Assembly: GCA_029448655.1 (NCBI GenBank)
Contig: JACCLO010000001.1
Span: forward strand, 496,001 to 560,000
DNA length: 64,000 nucleotides
Direction of reading: 5' to 3'
From: Wolfiporia cocos
Lineage: Eukaryota > Basidiomycota > Agaricomycetes > Polyporales > Phaeolaceae
The notes beneath the pieces are model-generated. The model was not told where the DNA came from. It made no database searches and saw nothing but the letters and a program-made list of their open reading frames with translations. Numbering within the stretch: position 1 is the stretch's first letter; every line of letters begins with the position of its first letter. Positions 30,002-40,631 of the stretch are shown here, one piece after another. Made by a program: the position numbers and the translations under genes.

Positions 30002-30472
30002 TTTTGCTTATGACATTACTCGTAGTAGAAGGCGATATGGAAATGTTCATCATATAGTGCCTTTGAAGTCTACTAGTAATCTGTATCTCTAATAGCTTGC
30101 CAAGCGTATTAGAGGGTGCATTGTGTCGTTGTACGTATTTCGGATAAGCATTGTGCCGGATACCTGTAAGAAGGGGCTCTTCTGTTAACTCTGGAGATTT
30201 TCTAGTTTCTCTTTGAGTCCTTGGGCGGTTATAGTGGCTTATGCGTAGTACCCATTGAATGTAACATAGCGGTGCTTTTTCGACGTCTATTGCTGTATAT
30301 CGGTGAATGGAGTAGCTGGTTCCTTTCATTCGAATAGCGGTTGTCTTAGGCTTTGTGCTTGTACAGGGGTAATCCTACTTTGTACGACTTATGCGGGTGA
30401 ACGGTTATTAAAGGTCGTCGCCTTATGAACGTTTATGAGGCGTCGCCTCCCTAGTATCGCAAGTACTAAGCG
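30002..30472 (-). repeat. Decayed gypsy pol fragment
   Basis: No open gene. The stretch aaggggctct to gagtccttgggcgg (about 30170-30230) resembles 60510-60570, which in turn matches, on the minus strand, the start of the RNase H region (AFQTLKEAF in intact elements). It is too diverged to delimit. Confidence 0.4.
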
Positions 30473-30896
30473 TGTCACAGATTTTACGACGTACGTACTA
30501 ACGTCCAAGTCGGACCGCTGGTAATATGTGACGTCCTAAGGTCGCCAACCCTAGAGGACACCAGACTAGCACGCAGAGGAAGTAGCGTTGAATCTGAGGG
30601 GACACGCCCCCATAGATAGGATGAAAAGTCTGAGGTGTAAGACCTCAGACGTAGTAGTTTAAGTACATGCGCTGCAGCAATCACTGTAGTGGCTACCCTA
30701 AAGTAAGAGGCCCGAGCGTAACTACGACGACGCTCGTACATGTGATGTGCTTACGTAAGTAATGCGCTAACTACTAAGGACCTAAGGTGATGTGTATGTA
30801 TGCGCGTATCCACTACGCTACGCGGCTGATAAGGGTCATGTGATGTAACTAGGGAGTTCCGTACTTCGAGACGGAGGAGGGGCAATATCTGTGACA
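30473..30896. mobile_element. LTR-like element, family F8 (424 bp)
   Basis: It starts TGTCACAGAT and ends ATCTGTGACA, a perfect 10-bp inverted terminal repeat longer than in the other LTRs. Flanks aagcg and gaagt do not match. It cuts the pol frame of E7 at the start of the RT region, so it may be the remaining 3' LTR of a deletion derivative or an insertion followed by deletion. Confidence 0.6.
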
Positions 30897-32105
30897 GAAG
30901 TCGGGTTTTAATTTGATTGCGTGGTCCCATGGTCTCGATGGGGGGAACGCTGCTGCGGACTCCTTACTGAACACCTTGGCGAAATCTAGTAGGTGTTTGG
31001 GGACCATCTCTTCAATCGTTCGTTCTGGTTCGGGGGTTTTCTGTGCGAATTCCTGGGATTTCGTCAGCGCTTTCCGGACAGCGTTTATGATTTGTATCTT
31101 TGTTCGGAACTTCTTTCGCGTCTCCCCTTTCTTCCCTATGATCCTAAGGTTATCTTTCACGAAGCGTCGGATTGCTTCATACTCCTCGGGAGTATAGAGC
31201 CGCTGCGCTGTTTCTTCCGGTTGGTCCGTGGATCCAAACCCTTTCTCCCCTCGTTCTGTTTCATCTAGGTCTTCGACCTCTAAGATGTCGGGGGTGAGGT
31301 GTCGTTCGAAAATTATCTGGGCTATTCGCATGCCCGGGATAATTCTATGCGCTTTGTCTGAGTAGTTGAAGACGATGGCTCCGACGTCTCCTCGGTAGTC
31401 CGAGTCTATGATTCCGGCTTGGACTACCAGTCCGTGTCTAAGGGTGTTGCCTGATCGTCCGGCCAGCCTTCCATATGATCCCTTCGGGATCTTCATTTTT
31501 ACTCCCGTGGAGACAAGTTTCCATCCTCCAGCGGGAATCTCGGTTTCTTCTGCGGCGTATAGGTCATACCCTGCCGCTTCTTGGGTCCCCCTTGTTGGAA
31601 TTTTCCCTTCTGGGGCGACTACCATCTCCACCGTATCCATTCGGATCGTGGCTTCTTGTTTCTTTTCTTCTGCCCCTAGTATTGACCGTACATCGACTGT
31701 TTGGTCCTTCCAGTCGATTGTGGGGTTTTCGTCTTTTAGCCATCCATACCCGAGAATCATATTCTCTGTTCCGATTGATCCTACTAGGAATCGGACTTTT
31801 CGTGTTTTCTGGGTTTTCGGATATCGTAGGAGTATGGTGGCTTCCCGGTCTATTCGTCCATCTTTGTTTTCTGTTCCGTCAACATTTTTGACGATGATCG
31901 GGTTCTTTAAAGGTTGCGTGGGCACCTTGTATTTTTCTACCACTCTGCTGTGGATCAGGTTCGACATTGCCCCTGAGTCGATTAGTGCATTGCACTTCAC
32001 GGGTTTTGCCAACGTCATGATTACCGGGATGAAGAGGGATTGATTCTTCTCGAACGAGGTAATTACATGCGCTGCTTTCTCGGAGGGTAAGACCGTGGGC
32101 TTCCC
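30897..32105 (-). pseudogene. pol: E7 Pol fragment: aspartic protease directly followed by dUTPase
   Basis: The minus-strand frame opens just after the gag stop (LGGKPTVLPSEKAAHV) and has its first ATG at 32018. Protease: CNALIDSGAMSNLIHS (about 31985), then MILGYGWLKDENPTIDW. The dUTPase follows with all five motifs: EAAGYDLYAAEE (about 31570), LAGRSGNTLRHGL, GIIDSDYRGDVGAIVF, GMRIAQIIF, GEKGFGSTDQ. The second motif reads AGRSG rather than APRSG, and the last ends in D rather than G. After a Lys-rich linker the frame enters the RT leader (PKHLLDFAKVFSKESAAAFP, RPWDHAIKLKPDF) and is cut by the F8 LTR at 30896. A dUTPase between protease and RT differs from the C-terminal placement in E1-E3. 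Confidence 0.85.
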
Positions 32106-32107
32106 TC

Positions 32108-33961
32108 CTAGGCAAAATCCTGTTCTTCTACGAGCCTTGCTAGGAGCTCGGGGTTCTTGGCTTTCAGGGCTCTTATTGCTGTGACCACTCTGTTAGCGGT
32201 AATGTATTCAGTCTCTTCTTCAGAGACTTCTTCGATGCGAGCTTCTTGCTCGGCTTCTTCTTCTTCGGTTTTTCGAGTAGTCCGCCTAGGGCGGGCTGGC
32301 TTCCTCGGCCTCTTCGGGCAGTCTCGCGACATATGCCCTGGCTGATGACAGCTGAAGCATTTTCCCTTCTTGATGTGATCGTCCCTTTCTTGGGTGGTCA
32401 TTCGATCTACATCCATCGCATTCGGATCTTTCGGTGCGGTTGTCTGTGGAGCACTAGTACGTCCGTTATTCTGGTTCGAGGCTTGCCAACCCTTTTTCTT
32501 GACAAACGGTTTGTCCCGTTTCAAGAATATCTTGTATGTGTTTTCGTAGTACGAGGCGGCGGACTGCCACTCATCAATGGTCGCTGGTAGCGGCCGAACA
32601 CCGATGATGTATCGGGTCGTGTGTTCCGGTAACCCTTTCTCGAAGAGGGTTATGAGCAGCGCATTTCCGTCTGCGCTGTATCGATCGTACTGGGCTTTTC
32701 CAGCCAAGTTGTTGAACTCGGTGATATAATCATCGATGTCCTTCCTGTCCTGGGTTACGTCCAGGATTTTCTTCCGCGCCTTCTGTACCTCTTCGATGGC
32801 TCCGAAGGCTTTCTGGAAGTCTGCATCAAACTGTGCAAGACTAGGCGGGAAGAATCGTTTCGTCTGGAGGTTTGTATAAACCCGGTGATAATTCTGTTTC
32901 CATTGGCCCGTTTTCCCCTTGTTCGAAATATAAGAGAGGATAAAGATCACCCTCTGTACGTCGTTCTGGAATGACGTTTCGTACATCGTAAACCAGGAAT
33001 TGCATTGGTTTATGAAGTTCTGCATGTCAGATCGTTCCCCGTCGAATACGTCTGGGGGATTGATCTTTATCATTGGGGGTCGGTAATACGGGTTCGGCGC
33101 CGGAGGTTGAGGCTGCGGCGCATTCGGTGGTGGAGGTCCTCCCGGGGGTCCTCCTCCTCCCGGATATCCTCCACCCGGGTTTCCTGGGTTTCCTCCGGGG
33201 TTCCCTGGATTCCCTCCAGGGTTTCCTCCTCTGGGGTTCGCGGGGGTTCCTCCTCCGAGTCCTCCAGGAGGGGGGGCATTTCCTCCTCCGAGTCCGAAGT
33301 TTCCTCCCAGTCCTCCTCCGCTTGTACTTGCGGAGGTTCGTCCAAATAGGCCTGAAGGCCAGTTTCCTGGGTTTGTCGTTCCCATTCCTCCGCTTGGGCT
33401 AATCCAAGACGGATCTCCTCCGCTACCCATTCCGGGTGCGTTCTGTGGGGGGTTTCCAAAGAGGTCTGTTCCTCCAGCCATAGACCCAATCCCACTCTGC
33501 GCAATAGCAGATATAAATCCTGGAGGGTCCTGTCCTCCGGTCTGGCTGTCATCTGTTCCTGTAAGGTTTCCAGGATTTCTCCCATCATCTCCGACACGCT
33601 CAATTCCTGCCATTCCTGTGGTGCCCGAAGGCTGATTCGTATTTCCATCGGCATCGGAGGTTCTGTTGATGGTTTCGTTTTCGGTCAACGTCGCGGTTGA
33701 CATCGGAGGGATTTCTCCGAATCGTTCGAACGCTTCACGCGTTATTTCCCAAGCGGTCGTTCCTGCGGAGGGGTATACTTGTACCCACTTCGATGCCCTA
33801 TCTTCTCTGGGGACGACAACAATTCCTCCGCGGTTACGGAAGGCTCCAATGGTGTCAGTCCACTCGTATCGGTTGAGTCTGTAGACTCCCTGAATGTCCT
33901 CGGGCAAGAGTTCAATCAGTCGTGCTGGGAATTCTGGTCCAAATATCATATGCCCTTGCAC
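32108..33961 (-). CDS. gag: E7 Gag
   Basis: 617 residues from the ATG at 33961. Residues about 200-290 are Gly/Pro/Asn-rich with PGGNPGNPGG-type repeats. A capsid-type gag domain follows from about 300 to 490 (NPPDVFDGERSDMQNFINQC, then RKKILDVTQDRKDIDDYI). A CCHC knuckle CFSCHQPGHMSRDC is followed by a basic tail, then an acidic Glu-rich end. The stop at 32108 is followed within a few bases by the Pol frame in another register. The frame is intact, although the element around it is not. Confidence 0.85.
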   Translation of the reverse strand: MQGHMIFGPEFPARLIELLPEDIQGVYRLNRYEWTDTIGAFRNRGGIVVVPREDRASKWVQVYPSAGTTAWEITREAFERFGEIPPMSTATLTENETINRTSDADGNTNQPSGTTGMAGIERVGDDGRNPGNLTGTDDSQTGGQDPPGFISAIAQSGIGSMAGGTDLFGNPPQNAPGMGSGGDPSWISPSGGMGTTNPGNWPSGLFGRTSASTSGGGLGGNFGLGGGNAPPPGGLGGGTPANPRGGNPGGNPGNPGGNPGNPGGGYPGGGGPPGGPPPPNAPQPQPPAPNPYYRPPMIKINPPDVFDGERSDMQNFINQCNSWFTMYETSFQNDVQRVIFILSYISNKGKTGQWKQNYHRVYTNLQTKRFFPPSLAQFDADFQKAFGAIEEVQKARKKILDVTQDRKDIDDYITEFNNLAGKAQYDRYSADGNALLITLFEKGLPEHTTRYIIGVRPLPATIDEWQSAASYYENTYKIFLKRDKPFVKKKGWQASNQNNGRTSAPQTTAPKDPNAMDVDRMTTQERDDHIKKGKCFSCHQPGHMSRDCPKRPRKPARPRRTTRKTEEEEAEQEARIEEVSEEETEYITANRVVTAIRALKAKNPELLARLVEEQDFA

Positions 33962-34565
33962 CGTGGTAGGTGAGGGAGTGATAAGCTCGACCTTCTGTTA
34001 CGGGTCGAATACCCATTTGTATATTCGAGTCGCGAATATAGATCGTTCTTCTGCACGTAGGCACGTCGCCGTATGCAAGGCAAATACTCGTTAGATGCCT
34101 TCGGGTCCTAAGTGAAGTCCTTAGGAGATCGGTTAATATCCAATACGCGTTAGAGGATATATTCTGTTCAGGTGCGAGTCGAATAGAATATAAGACTCGC
34201 CTAAGTCCGAGAAGTCAATGTGCACTTCGAGGACTTAGTCGTTCGGTTGCTCGAATGAGAAATGCTGAGCGTAGTTTCCTACGTTTGAGAACGAGTATAA
34301 GACTTCTTGTTTATACAACAAGGTCGAGCTGAAGAGCCTCGACAGTAAGTACATAAGTTTATATACTACGTCAGGTTTTAGGGGTCAAGCCAGTCCCAGA
34401 TGTCACCGATACTATCTACGCTATAGTACCAAACGTTTGATAGGTATGTAGTGATATACCTGAGACGATAGATAGGAAGGATGGCGGTTGAACGCCATCT
34501 ATCAGCTAATAAACGATGAACGTGAAACGGTGGCAGAGTTGGATCTGCCAAAGATGAAACGCGCC
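33962..34565. other. Non-coding stretch between E7 gag and E6 gag
   Basis: Probably the leader and remnants of an LTR of E7 (minus sense): a TATA-like TATATAAAC lies near 34360, but no TGTCAC start or target duplication could be placed. No gene seen. Confidence 0.4.
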
Positions 34566-37116
34566 CTATAGACTAGTACAACCGGGGATGCGCCCAGTAG
34601 AGTCACGAGTAGCCAGGGGGGTTGGTTGCGCAACAAGTCCCTGTATCGTATTCGCCCCATGGTGAGTTCTGTCGATATTCGAAAAATTAGAATACCCGTA
34701 ACAATCCCCTGCGATAGCCTGCCGAGTTCGCTGCGTTCCGGATCCACTGGCGGCGGGGGTGGTGTTGGTCTTGGGCCGCCAGTTCGGCTGGTGCCAGGAT
34801 GTCTTGGTGCATCCTTTACCAGGTGCCTCGGCCTGCGTCTTGCTGCAAGAGTGGCACTTCCTCTTGAGCAAGTTTGCCCTTTCTTCTGCCGTTGGTTCCG
34901 TTCGGGGAGCGCGCTCGGGCTTAGCACGCTCCTTGCCCTTGTCCGTGGTACCCCTGGTGCTCCGCAGCTTTTCCTCGTCCCGGAGTCGGCGCATCGCGTT
35001 GTCAGTCCGGAGGATGGCCTGTTTCCAGGATTCGTAATCCTCCGGGATCTGGATGTTATACCCACGCTGTGATTTGTCGTTGACGGTGGCGGCGACGAAA
35101 GCCTGGTGGACCGAGGAGTAAATGTCCTTAGGGATAGCCCTGGTGACCCAACTGTGGACCCCCTGGTTTTCCCTGTCATACTTGGCTTCTCCCAGGAGTC
35201 GTTCTAACTCCTGGAAGTACTCCTCGCCTTTACCGAGCGTCATGGTGAGCCGCTCTGCCGCTACTGCCGCTTTTTTTTCCAGGTCCGGGTCGTCGAACTT
35301 TTGGTGCAGCTCCCAGACGAACCGTTGCCAGCTGACCCTCCACTGTCCTCCCAGGTAGTGTTCCCTGGTGAACGCCGTTACCCATGAATCGACCTTGGGA
35401 CCGCGGATCAGCGAGATTGCCGTGCCCACCTTCTTTGAATCGGTGAAGAGGATGGGGGCGTTGTCGTCTATGTAGAGCTGAAGCCGCATGTACCAGTCCG
35501 TGAATCCGGTGCCAGTGAAAGCTTCCGGTTCCCTGACTTTGGACTTGTACCGGGGGTCGGGTCATGGTTCGGGCAGTACCGAGTAGGCGTCCCATTGCGA
35601 CGATGCCGGTTTCATTGGCCTCCACATAGACGCACGTGTTCCCTGGAGAGGCGCGGCTCCCCAGATGTTCACGGGCGCGTTCTGTGTTAGTGCTGGATTA
35701 CCGGTCATGTCGTATGGTGGGCGGGCTGCCTGGGCGAAGCTGTCGGGTCGGACGGGTGCTGGTGCCGTGAGTACCGGTGGCGTGTAACCGGGCAGGAATG
35801 GGTTCGTCTGCCGGGAGTTTCCACGAGTCGAGGGAGTGGGGAGAGGCCGGGATCCGCGCGGTGTCCGCTGGGGAGAATGCATGTGCACCGATCGAACCCA
35901 GTTTTCTACCGGACGGAGCCTGCTTTCTGCGACCGAGACGGGCGTCCTGACGAGGGGTGGTGCCTGGCTGTGGAGCGATGCTGCGTCTCCGGCTTGGAGA
36001 GCGTCTGTGACACGGAAACCATCCGTGCCACCCGTCCTAACGGGGAACCCCCATATCCGCCCTATCCTATCTCCAATAGCCCCCCAGCCTCCATAGGCGG
36101 AGAACAAGAAGGCACCTCTATTGAGAGGTCCTGCCGTATTGCCTGAGGTACCGACCCATGAGTGTACCAGTACGCCCCCAGACTAGCAAGTGATAGAGAA
36201 GAGAAAGGTTGGATGCAATGAATAGGAGCCCCCACGCCCAAGTGGGACGCAGCAGGCTTTGTCGTCAAGGACCCTGCACGCGAAGACAAGCAAGCAACAG
36301 AGGGATATAAAGAGGTGACCAGGGGACACGCCCCCTAGGCCAAAATCTTAAGTCTGAGGAGTATCCTCAGACGTCACCAGTATATATACATGTAGGAGAC
36401 CTCTAGCTAAAGACCTTTTGTCTACCCTAAAGTGACGGTCTGTGCGCATCAGGATCATGTGCCTACAGTAGGTAACTAGGTAACGTCCATGTGACGAGGT
36501 AACTACCGTGACTCAAAACGAGACAACGTGACCTGTAGAGATAGCGAGATAATGAAGATCTTATCTACCTACGCACGTGATACCTCCAACGTCGGTCTAA
36601 CGGGTCTAAAAATCGGAATAAAAAGCGCAAAAATAAGGGAAAAATCACAATTTATTTCTTGTGACAGTCTGCCTGCAACCGTTGGGCCTCCCGTAGGAAC
36701 CGAGCTCCCATTTCTCGTGACCATGTCCCTACCACTACCATTGCCTGTACTACCTGCTGACATCGCGCGCCGAAGTCTGCCGTTGTGGGGTTGGGCGGGA
36801 ATGCCCATTGGAGGGCCAGCGGTGAGTCGATGTGACCCAGCTGGCTTCCACCCCGAGCCGTGGCTGACTGGTTCTGGGCAATGGCGAATGCCTGATCATA
36901 GAACTCTTCTGGTGGTACCCGGTTAGGGGCGAAGGTTCGGACTGAGGGGAGGTAGTTGGTCCCGGCTACGGTGCCATCATGCACCGGGGCTACTTCTACG
37001 GGATGCGGGGCATGCATACTGTCTTGTACGGACATGCGCCCAAAGTCCTCGAAGAAGGTTTCGGCCAAGGGGTCGGGGGTGTGTTGTGAGAAGGCCGGGG
37101 TTTGTTGGCCGGACAT
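34566..37116 (-). pseudogene. gag: E6 Gag, broken by a solo LTR and one stop codon
   Basis: It starts at ATG 37116 (MSGQQTPAF). The frame runs to the LTR at 36666 and resumes in phase at 36002 (duplication cagac on this strand), continuing as DALQAGDAASLHS. A single in-frame TGA at 35562-35564 interrupts it. Beyond this the frame runs to 34566 with a capsid-type gag domain (LYIDDNAPILFTDSKKVG, WQRFVWELHQKFDDPD, then RAIPKDIYSSVHQAF) and a Cys/His cluster (KCHSCSKTQ, GCTKTSWH) unlike a standard zinc knuckle. Pol is missing. Gag identity rests on domain pattern and position after LTR and leader. Confidence 0.8.
36008..36666 (-). mobile_element. Solo LTR, family F9 (659 bp), in E6 gag
   Basis: On the minus strand it starts TGTCACAAGAAATAAATTG and ends CCGTGTCA. 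It is flanked by GTCTG at 36003-36007 and 36667-36671, a perfect 5-bp target duplication. A TATATATAC box lies near 36382. It shares short words with F8 (ggggacacgcccc, taccctaaagt). Confidence 0.9.
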
Positions 37117-37888
37117 TGCGTACGTAGTTGAAATTTTATAGTATAAAAGGTGTAGTCGTGACTGAGACCGCTACCTGCCCACTGTGGCGCCTCCGAAGAG
37201 CTATCGGGGTGGTAACTAGAAAGTCTCTGTCCACTACAAACTGCGTCCACCTCTTTTCGGAGATGTGCCAAGAAACGCTAAGGAGTTTTCTTCCCAAAGC
37301 CGGCGAGAAAACGCAGCCTCCAAAACCTCGTCCAGCCCCGAAGCTAATTCGGGATACCGGGGGCACGGGAACTATCCGCCTATGGGGTGGGGCGTGTAAA
37401 AGGTTCTACCGTATGTCGGCAAGTGCCGGTACAGTACTAGGCGATTTCCTGCCTCTTCACCCGCAGGTTACGCGCTGGGTTGTATAGTAACGGGGGCGCG
37501 GTAATGCGCATATCGTCGGGGCAGTAAGGCCCGTAAATAGACGACCAGTGCCTCTGTACACTGCCACAGGGCCCCTTAACGCCTGTGACTATTACGCGTC
37601 AGGTGCACAGTTACTGTGGTGGGGTTATAACCCAAGACCTTTACGACCGCGTTGCACGGTGTTGGTCCAGTAGCTTAGAAGCAACGGTAGGAGAGGTCCC
37701 CTACACGCTGTTCGCAAAATTCCCCCAGAACTCTAATCCCTTAACCCTGGGATGTGGCGGGTATGGAGAAAACCGATCACGTGCTCGGAGAACTGAAGTT
37801 CAACAAGAGCGAAAGAAAGGTGCACTTTGCCCCTAGTGCGCCGGGGTTGTGTAGGGTAAACTGCTACACGGGGTGGAGACTCGTCTTA
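37117..37888 (-). other. E6 leader
   Basis: Non-coding, homologous from about 37610 upward to 1-286. The primer site AGACTCGTCTT (plus strand, 37877-37887) is exactly complementary to LTR bases 37982-37992. Confidence 0.7.
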
Positions 37889-38259
37889 TGACACAAGCAA
37901 CACTTCAAGCAACTACTCAGGGGATTGTTACTCGCGTTTCAGCGCAATCCTAGTCTGAGGCTACTCAAGGCGTATAAGGCCAAGACGAGTCTGGGGTGCT
38001 ACCCTGCTCGTCGGCCAGTATATATGCTATTCTACTGTTTATACATTGTTTGGCTGCTGTACAGTTATTATGTAAGCTGAGAGTCCGATACTATGGTAAA
38101 CCCTATAATGGGTGTAGGTACATGGCACAGAGTGTCCGGGGGGCTATTAACGTGATAGGGTGTTCGGGGTCTTGCACGTTACTGCTTAGGCACGCGCTTA
38201 GATAAGATAAGGGTTCAGGCTCTAGTCACTGGCTAGGCGAAAGAAATCGGCCTGTGACA
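37889..38259 (-). repeat. E6 5' LTR, family F6 (371 bp)
   Basis: TGTCACAGGCC at 38259 to TGTGTCA at 37889 on the minus strand. A TATATATAC box lies near 38020. It is followed on the plus strand by cattg and then host-like coding sequence. Confidence 0.8.
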
Positions 38260-38655
38260 CATTGTGAGCAGACACGCGCCCTACCTGACACCAGCGCGCA
38301 CGACGCCGCGACGGCATGCGCAGTGGGAGCGTTCATCCTGAGCTTTGCCATCGCCGCGGTGCGGACCGTCGACCTAATTCTCACCGTGGCAGACGAGGAC
38401 GGCTGGTTCGCGCTCATGCCATGGAATTGGGCGCATTGGGCGGTCGACAACGTGAGGCTGTTGTGCGTGGTGCTCATCGGCTTCCTCAGCCAGGGGATCG
38501 GCTTTGCCGTGTTGCAGCATCGGCTTGGTGGGGCACTGGATGTATCGAGCGCATTCTGTGCGAGCGCCGTCGGAGAGGCGGTGCTTTTGCTGGTACCTGT
38601 GGTGACGGTCCCGATTGTACACCGCTTTCAGGACAGCATGTCATACAAGGACTAG
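38260..38655 (+). pseudogene. Hydrophobic membrane-protein fragment of unknown family
   Basis: The open frame has no ATG start of its own near the LTR boundary and continues straight out of the E6 LTR end, so the 5' part was probably lost. It contains about three hydrophobic segments (around CAVGAFILSFAIAAV, LLCVVLIGFLSQGIGFAVL and AVLLLVPVVTVPIV) and ends with DSMSYKD. High GC and even codon use resemble the neighbouring host genes rather than the retroelements. I do not recognise the family. Confidence 0.45.
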
Positions 38656-39092
38656 AGTCACTATACCCGCCAGTAGACATCACTATGTTCCATCATATGA
38701 AATGACGTACATATTATTATAGGTAGCTTATAGAGTTGTAGTCCCAAGCGTAACATAATCTGTAGTCTATGAAGAAAAATAGAACGCTCACCAGCCACCG
38801 CACAATTTCTTGCTCTGCATCCATATCGACGTATCAGCAAACAAGGGATTGCTGCCTCCCGATAAGCTGCTTCTTCTGCTCACGCGACTACAGTGCGACG
38901 GGATCAACGTCCGATGTCCGACATCCAGCGTTCCACGGCTCGCGCCAGCACACCGCATTCCATCATCGTCTCAGTAAAGATCAGCACATCGTACATTCCA
39001 GCAACCTTCTCAACTTCTATCTTACACCTCGCGCCACCTTCTCTCCCCGCGCTTCCCACCTTCGCCCGCGATGCTCCTCGCCGGCGCGGCGC
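38656..39092. other. Intergenic stretch, no gene seen
   Basis: It lies between the convergent membrane-protein fragment and the aldose epimerase. Long frames here are antisense shadows. Confidence 0.5.
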
Positions 39093-40530
39093 TCAGAGCT
39101 CCTCCTGGCTGCGGTACCACACGTCCAAGCTGTTGTATACCTCGCCCGCCGCGAGCAGCGCGTCGTGCCCGGACGGACCGAGCGTATTGGGGTGCATCCA
39201 CGCCGCGAGCGGCTCGTGGAACTCGAGGAACGCGGCGGCTGTGGACGTGCGGTGGATTCAAAGGCCACAGTTCGAGGAAGGGGCGAGGCATGCGGAATTC
39301 GCAGGATGGAGTGCGCGCGGTTGAGAGTGAGGAAGCGACGAGAGAGGAGACTCCAATGTCAGCATCGCACACGACTTGAAATACGGTCGTAGAGCCCGCC
39401 TCGTATCCGTCGCCCTTCTCGCCAGAGCCGCCGTGGATCTTCTTCCTCGCGGTCTTCTTGGGGTCGACAAAGTTGTTCGAGTAGAACTGCACAGCCGACT
39501 CTGCGCGCGCGTCAGGGGCGGGGATCAGCAGAGGCAAACCAACAAAACGCGCGACGTACGGTTCGTCGTAAAGTCGACCCGGAGCCCGCTCTTCGCGCCT
39601 GCGAGCTCAACGACGGGGTCGCGTGCCTCGAGCGCAGGCGTGAGCAGGTCCGCCTCCGGCCCCAGCTCCGCCTCAGACACGCGCGGCGGCGGGAGCACGG
39701 GGGAGTCCGGGCGCGGCGCGAACACGTAAAACTCATCTGCGGGTGCGTCAGCGCCAGGGCAGCATTCACGGCCGCACCACACGCACCGTATCCGTTCTCA
39801 GGGAACCGCTCCCCGATCGTGCGCGTCGTCTTCTCCGCATGCGCGTGGTGCGTGCCCGCGACGGGCGCGAGCGCGCCGGCCGAGTTGGCGTCGGGGAGGT
39901 ACGCAAGCGTGTGGTCCGCCTGCACCGCGGCGGGCATCAGTGCGCGCAGACCACCAGCACTCGCGGGGGACGCACCTTGTTCGTGAGGCTGTGGTCCCTG
40001 ACGCTCACGCCCTCCTGGAGGGACGCGTCGAGGTTGAATCCCCAGTGCTAGAGCGCGCGTCAGCCCGCGCCGCGCCGCACACCGCACGCACGCACCTGCA
40101 TCATATTCACGGCCGTGACGGCGCCGTCGAGGAGCTTCGCGCGGTAGACGAGGAGCACGCTCCCGAGGTGCCACTCGCCGTCGCGGGCGCCGTCGGGGCG
40201 CCCGCGCGCGTCGAGGAGCGCGACGAGCACCTCGACGCGGAGGCGCCCGGGGAAGCCCTCCTCGCCGTCGGGCGACTCGCGCACGAAGAACGCGTACGCG
40301 CCGGCGGGGATGGCCGCCTGCGCGAGCTCCGCGGCGGTGAACAGGGTGACGCGCGCGGCAGGGTCCGCCTCCACGGCGGTGTCGGGGACGGGCGTCCACG
40401 GGGTGAGGTCCCACCCGGTGAGGCCGCCGTGGAGCGAGACGGTCGGGCGCTCGTTCGCGCGCGGGGCGATCTCCGCGGACGCGCCGTTGCGCGCGATGGG
40501 GAGCGTGCGGGCGGGCGAGCAAGACAGAGT
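39093..40530 (-). pseudogene. Aldose 1-epimerase (galactose mutarotase), N terminus missing
   Basis: The enzyme interconverts alpha and beta anomers of hexoses. Minus-strand exons: from about 40520 to 40096, 40047-39976, 39919-39787, 39736-39560, 39500-39385, 39238-39093. Most joins are canonical and in frame; the last join (39385 to 39238) is one base out as I read it. Visible family segments: ERPTVSLHGG with the substrate-site HGG, DGEEGFPGRLRVEV, LGSVLLVYRAKLLDG, MMQ joined to HWGFNLDAS (conserved His), KADHTLAYLPD, GALAPVAGTHH, TIGERFPENGYDEFYVFAPR, GLRVDFTTN joined to QSAVQFYSNN, DPKKTARKKIHGGSGE, and FLEFHEPLAAWMHPNT ending at VWYRSQEEL. Roughly the first 80-100 residues of a typical protein are absent upstream of 40530, where TGTGACAC-like sequence begins, so the gene is probably dead. 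Confidence 0.85.
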
Positions 40531-40631
40531 GTGACACGCGGGGAGTCACGGATTATCACACGGGTGTGACAACCAAGGACGCCACAACACACGTTCAACT
40601 TCCAACCACCACGACCAACTGATTCCAAGTC

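Larger units (their letters stand above)
30897..33961 (-). mobile_element. E7: partial gypsy element with protease-dUTPase
   Basis: Minus-strand Gag (32108-33961) is followed by a Pol fragment (30897-32105) that stops at the beginning of reverse transcriptase. RT, RNase H and integrase are absent. It belongs to a different lineage from E1-E3, judged by Gag sequence, the position of dUTPase and LTR context. No matching 5' LTR was found upstream. Confidence 0.8.
34566..38259 (-). mobile_element. E6: partial gypsy element (5' LTR, leader, gag), family F6
   Basis: Minus-strand order: LTR 38259-37889, primer site 37887-37877, leader to 37117, gag to 34566. No pol or 3' LTR follows. A solo LTR (36008-36666) is inserted in gag. 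The LTR and leader match the left edge of the window (1-647). Confidence 0.8.

Noticed and set aside
30473..34565. Matching LTR pair for E7
   Set aside because: The F8 LTR at 30473-30896 has no similar copy upstream of E7 gag, so a complete element cannot be claimed.
39512..40549. 345-residue Arg/Pro-rich frame on the minus strand
   Set aside because: It is an off-frame reading of the GC-rich aldose epimerase exons, with arginine-rich composition and no domain.
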